NCBI GenBank assembly: GCA_023448955.1
Contig: JAEXJU010000277.1
Span: 1 to 8,058 of the forward strand
DNA length: 8,058 bases
Source of the DNA: Bacteroidota bacterium
Lineage (GTDB): Bacteria; Bacteroidota; Bacteroidia; Flavobacteriales; Weeksellaceae
Direction of reading: 5' to 3'
Below the pieces are notes generated by a model. It was given only the letters and a program-made list of their open reading frames with translations, did not search any database and was not told the origin of the DNA. Made by a program: the position numbers and the translations under genes. Shown in pieces: positions 5,267 to 8,058 of this stretch (position 1 is the stretch's first letter; each line of letters begins with the position of its first letter).

Positions 5267-7369
5267 ATGAACCTGAAATATCTTTTCATCACCACCCTAC
5301 TTTCCACAACCATTTATGCTCAGACTAAAAATGACAGTCTAAAAGAAATCGAACAAGTCAATATTTTGGTCAAGAAAAAATTACTGGAAAGAAAAGCAGA
5401 CCGATTAATTTTCAATGTAGATGCTTCCATCGCTTCACAAGGAATGGATGCTGGCGAAACGCTTGCCAATGTTCCTATGCTGAAAGTGGATGAAAATATG
5501 GGAACGGTTTCTATCATCGGGAAAAGTTCTGTCAATGTGATGATTAATGGAAAAATGCTGAATCTTTCCGGAGCATCACTCATCAATTATCTGAAAACGA
5601 TCCGCTCGGAAAACATCTCGAAAATCGAAGTGATTACCACGCCGCCAGCCAAATATGAAGCACAGGGAAACAGCGGACTTATCAATATTATTCTGAAGAA
5701 AAATCCTAATATCGGTTTCAGTGGAAATATCAGCACAGGTCTGACGCAACGGACTTATTTCAACGGAACTACCACCGGAACACTAAACTACCAAACCGAA
5801 AAATTAAGTTTAAGTTTAAAGACCAACTATGTAAAAGGTGCTAAACGATCTAACGAAAGATATAACATCATCGGCAAATCCCAAAATTACAGCGAATCTA
5901 CCCGAAGAGATTTTTGGGAAGACCTGACACCAAGCCTGAGCGCTTCTTACAAGATCAGCAAAAATTCTGAAGCTGGAATGGAATATATTTTTGACAACGG
6001 AAAAAACGGAATGGACATCCTGAATACCACCAGAAACATCAGTTCGGAAAAGGATGAAACTAACTTTATTACCAACACCTTTCACAGGGAAAAATCACCG
6101 ACGCACACTTTCAGTACTTATTTTGATCTGAAGCTGGATTCTCTTGGGAAAAAATTGAGTCTTGCAGGTAATTTTTATCAGAATAATAATCCGACGGAAG
6201 TGAATTTCTCTACATTGACTTTACCGGAAAACACTATTCAGGATGTTAAAACGCTTTCAAAAATAAAGCCTCAGATTTTATCTGTTCAAGTTGATCTGGA
6301 ATTACCTTTCAAATTCGGAACCATAGAAACCGGTTTAAAATTCACACAATTCAAAAACGCTGCAGATTTGAAATATTTTGACTTGGAGAACAATCAATAC
6401 AATATTGATCCGAAGAAAAGCAGTACGTTTCATTACCGTGAGCAAAATTATGCTGCTTATGCAAGCTTCTCTAAAAGTTTCGGTGAACACTGGGAAACCA
6501 AAGCCGGGTTACGCTATGAAAATACGGTGGTGAAAAGTTCTGCAAAAGATTTTAATTATAGTCAATGGTTTCCGTCTGCCTACATATCCTACAAAGAACA
6601 AAAAAATGTGTTCAGCCTGTCTTATTCCAGAAGAATTAACCGGCCAAGTATGAGTGAGCTGAACCCGTTCCGATGGTATGAAAACCCCAACTCCTACTCT
6701 ACCGGAAATCCGCTACTGACGCCATCATACATCAATAATTATGAATTATCTTACACCTATAACAGTAAACTTTCGGCAAGCGTTTATTATCTCAGACTGA
6801 AAAACGCTTTTGGGCAGGTTTCTGACTTAGATGAAAAATCGCAGACGGGTACTTATCTCAATTATTATAACAATAGTTTTTATGGCGCCAATCTATCTTA
6901 TACAGACACACTTCTCAAATTCTGGGAATCTACAATTTCTATGAATGCGAGTTACCAGACTTCTGATGTGTTCAATATCAATGCTGATACAAACAATGGC
7001 TATTCTGTGAGTTATTCTGTGAACAACACGTTTTTCCTTAATAAAAATAAAACAATCGCATTATTTCTAAATTATGAACATATGCTGCCTTATCGCAACG
7101 TAAATACTCATTTCAAAAAATTTATGGAAATGAGCTCGGGAATCAAAATTTCTTTGATGGAAAAGCAGCTTCAGATCAATGCAACCGTGAACAATATTTT
7201 TGCGATGCGTTACAAAGCCGATATCTATTTCCGCGACAGCCAGCAGAGTTTTAATAACTATTGGGACGGACGCGCTTTCCGGCTAAGTCTAAACTACACG
7301 TTTGGCAATAAGAAAAAACAGATTCAGAAAAAGAACATCAGCTTCGAAGAAGTCAATCGAGCCAATTAA
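5267..7369 (+). CDS. TonB-dependent-receptor-like outer-membrane beta-barrel protein
   Basis: This 700-residue outer-membrane protein probably imports an unknown substrate with TonB energy. Residues 1-18 are a signal peptide (MNLKYLFITTLLSTTIYA, cut before Q19). EIEQVNI at 27-33 resembles a TonB box. A plug domain (about 34-145) ends in the family-typical KIEVITTPPAKYEAQGNSGL (119-138) followed by INIILKK. From about 150 onwards the alternating pattern of barrel strands runs to FRLSLNYTFG (671-680). A 20-residue hydrophilic tail follows. It lacks the N-terminal carboxypeptidase-like/CNA-B domain found in many Bacteroidota relatives, so it belongs to the shorter 'outer membrane beta-barrel family' group and not to the SusC group; no SusD gene follows. 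The start at 5267 is chosen over 5210 because the signal peptide begins there. Its ligand is not evident. Confidence 0.9.
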   Translation: MNLKYLFITTLLSTTIYAQTKNDSLKEIEQVNILVKKKLLERKADRLIFNVDASIASQGMDAGETLANVPMLKVDENMGTVSIIGKSSVNVMINGKMLNLSGASLINYLKTIRSENISKIEVITTPPAKYEAQGNSGLINIILKKNPNIGFSGNISTGLTQRTYFNGTTTGTLNYQTEKLSLSLKTNYVKGAKRSNERYNIIGKSQNYSESTRRDFWEDLTPSLSASYKISKNSEAGMEYIFDNGKNGMDILNTTRNISSEKDETNFITNTFHREKSPTHTFSTYFDLKLDSLGKKLSLAGNFYQNNNPTEVNFSTLTLPENTIQDVKTLSKIKPQILSVQVDLELPFKFGTIETGLKFTQFKNAADLKYFDLENNQYNIDPKKSSTFHYREQNYAAYASFSKSFGEHWETKAGLRYENTVVKSSAKDFNYSQWFPSAYISYKEQKNVFSLSYSRRINRPSMSELNPFRWYENPNSYSTGNPLLTPSYINNYELSYTYNSKLSASVYYLRLKNAFGQVSDLDEKSQTGTYLNYYNNSFYGANLSYTDTLLKFWESTISMNASYQTSDVFNINADTNNGYSVSYSVNNTFFLNKNKTIALFLNYEHMLPYRNVNTHFKKFMEMSSGIKISLMEKQLQINATVNNIFAMRYKADIYFRDSQQSFNNYWDGRAFRLSLNYTFGNKKKQIQKKNISFEEVNRAN

Positions 7370-7378
7370 AAAAATTAC

Positions 7379-7410
7379 AAAAGCAGATTTGATGTAACAA
7401 ATCTGCTTTT
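7379..7410 (+). terminator. Hairpin terminator after the first receptor gene
   Basis: The arms AAAAGCAGATTT (7379-7390) and AAATCTGCTTTT (7399-7410) pair perfectly over 12 bp around an 8-base loop, starting 10 bases past the stop codon. The only T-run is the four T residues that close the 3' arm. The A-rich 5' side means it could also work in the other direction. It may be an attenuator between the two receptor genes rather than a full stop, because no clear promoter follows. Confidence 0.7.
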
Positions 7411-7439
7411 CAGTTGTCTAATAAGGGACAAACTAAACT

Positions 7440-8058
7440 ATGAATATTAGATCTACTATTGCGATTGGCGCATTATTTTTTGGCCAGGTTATTCTTGCAC
7501 AGGAAAATAAAAAAAACGAGACCAAAGAAAAACAGATAGACGAAGTTACCATTACCAAAACTAAAAAAGCCGTTGAGCAAAAACCGGACAGAACCATTTT
7601 TGATTTCTCCGAACAGTCTCACCTGAACACAGGAAATCTGAGCGAAGGCCTTAAAAAACTGCCGGGACTCATTATTTCTGACGTTGCAGGGATGATGTAT
7701 CAGGGAAAACAACTGGATGTTTATATGGATGGAAGACCGCTAAACATTGGCAGCAACGACCTGAATACTTATCTGGAAGGTATGCCAGCCAATTCTGTAG
7801 AGCGTGTGGAAGTCATCACCCAACCCGGCGCAGAATTTCCGGCAACTTCCGGCGGCGCAATTATCAATATCATCACCAATAAAAATGCAAAAAATTATCT
7901 TTCGGCAACTTATTCCGGGCGATATGCGTTTACCAATTATGATAAATGGAGAAACCGAACCAACAATTCGCTTCTTCTCAATGCGAAGAATAAATTTTTC
8001 GGCTGGCAACTGAATTTCGGTCAGAACTACCGAGAGAATTACACCAACAGTATAACTG
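7440..8058 (+). CDS. Second TonB-dependent-receptor-like outer-membrane protein, 5' part only
   Basis: The frame opens with ATG at 7440 and runs past the window edge, giving the first 206 residues. The signal peptide is 1-20 (MNIRSTIAIGALFFGQVILA, cut before Q21). A clear TonB-box-like DEVTIT follows at 34-39. The plug domain contains GNLSEGLKKLPGL (65-77), VYMDGRPLNI (94-103), VERVEVITQPGAEF (120-133) and GGAIINIITNK (138-148), and barrel strands start near 152. The domain order matches the gene just upstream, so the two are paralogues of the same group in tandem, but their sequences differ enough to suggest different ligands or an old duplication. Like its neighbour it has no N-terminal carboxypeptidase-like domain. 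No good promoter is seen in the 29 bases between the hairpin and the start. Confidence 0.88.
   Translation, partial: MNIRSTIAIGALFFGQVILAQENKKNETKEKQIDEVTITKTKKAVEQKPDRTIFDFSEQSHLNTGNLSEGLKKLPGLIISDVAGMMYQGKQLDVYMDGRPLNIGSNDLNTYLEGMPANSVERVEVITQPGAEFPATSGGAIINIITNKNAKNYLSATYSGRYAFTNYDKWRNRTNNSLLLNAKNKFFGWQLNFGQNYRENYTNSIT

Noticed and set aside
5320..6085. Antisense open frames inside the first receptor gene (5320-5586 and 5816-6085)
   Set aside because: They are shadows of the strongly supported receptor frame and lack recognisable domains.
7473..8009. Minus-strand open frames across the second receptor gene
   Set aside because: The plus strand encodes a clear signal peptide, TonB box and plug domain over the same bases.

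Overview
The window looks like chromosome from a flavobacterium, most likely a Chryseobacterium-type member of the Weeksellaceae. It is AT-rich. Candidate promoters match the Bacteroidota -7 consensus TAnnTTTG, and ribosome binding sites are weak. The genes are typical of the phylum: a LytS/LytTR two-component pair and plug-plus-barrel outer-membrane receptors. The genus is an inference from these traits; no marker gene is present.

Layout. (1) 1-347 has no gene. It holds decayed 50-bp tandem repeats, a perfect 17-bp inverted repeat and other dispersed-repeat-like sequence. (2) 348-3090, minus strand, is a tight four-gene operon read from high to low coordinates: acyl carrier protein, short AMP-forming ligase, FabG-like reductase, left-handed beta-helix acyltransferase. 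The first junction is TAATG, the second ATGA, and the third a 15-bp gap. (3) 3182-5102, minus strand, is a LytS-type sensor kinase (upstream) and its LytTR response regulator (downstream). They are separated by 217 bp that carry four copies of a ~51-bp tandem palindromic repeat. (4) 5103-5266 is the divergent region. It holds promoter-like boxes for both directions, a 16-bp perfect palindrome and what may be the buried C-terminal end of a lost gene. (5) 5267-8058, plus strand, has two tandem TonB-receptor-like outer-membrane proteins separated by a strong hairpin; the second runs off the window.

How the genes may work together. The operon has the parts to activate a carboxylic acid with ATP, load it on a dedicated carrier protein, reduce it, and transfer it to a sugar or other acceptor. 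There is no ketosynthase, glycosyltransferase or phosphopantetheinyl transferase in the window, so the acid and the acceptor cannot be named. The sensor/regulator pair is divergent from the receptor genes and may control them; this rests on position only. The four-gene acyl cassette and the repeat array inside the two-component locus are the points most worth following.
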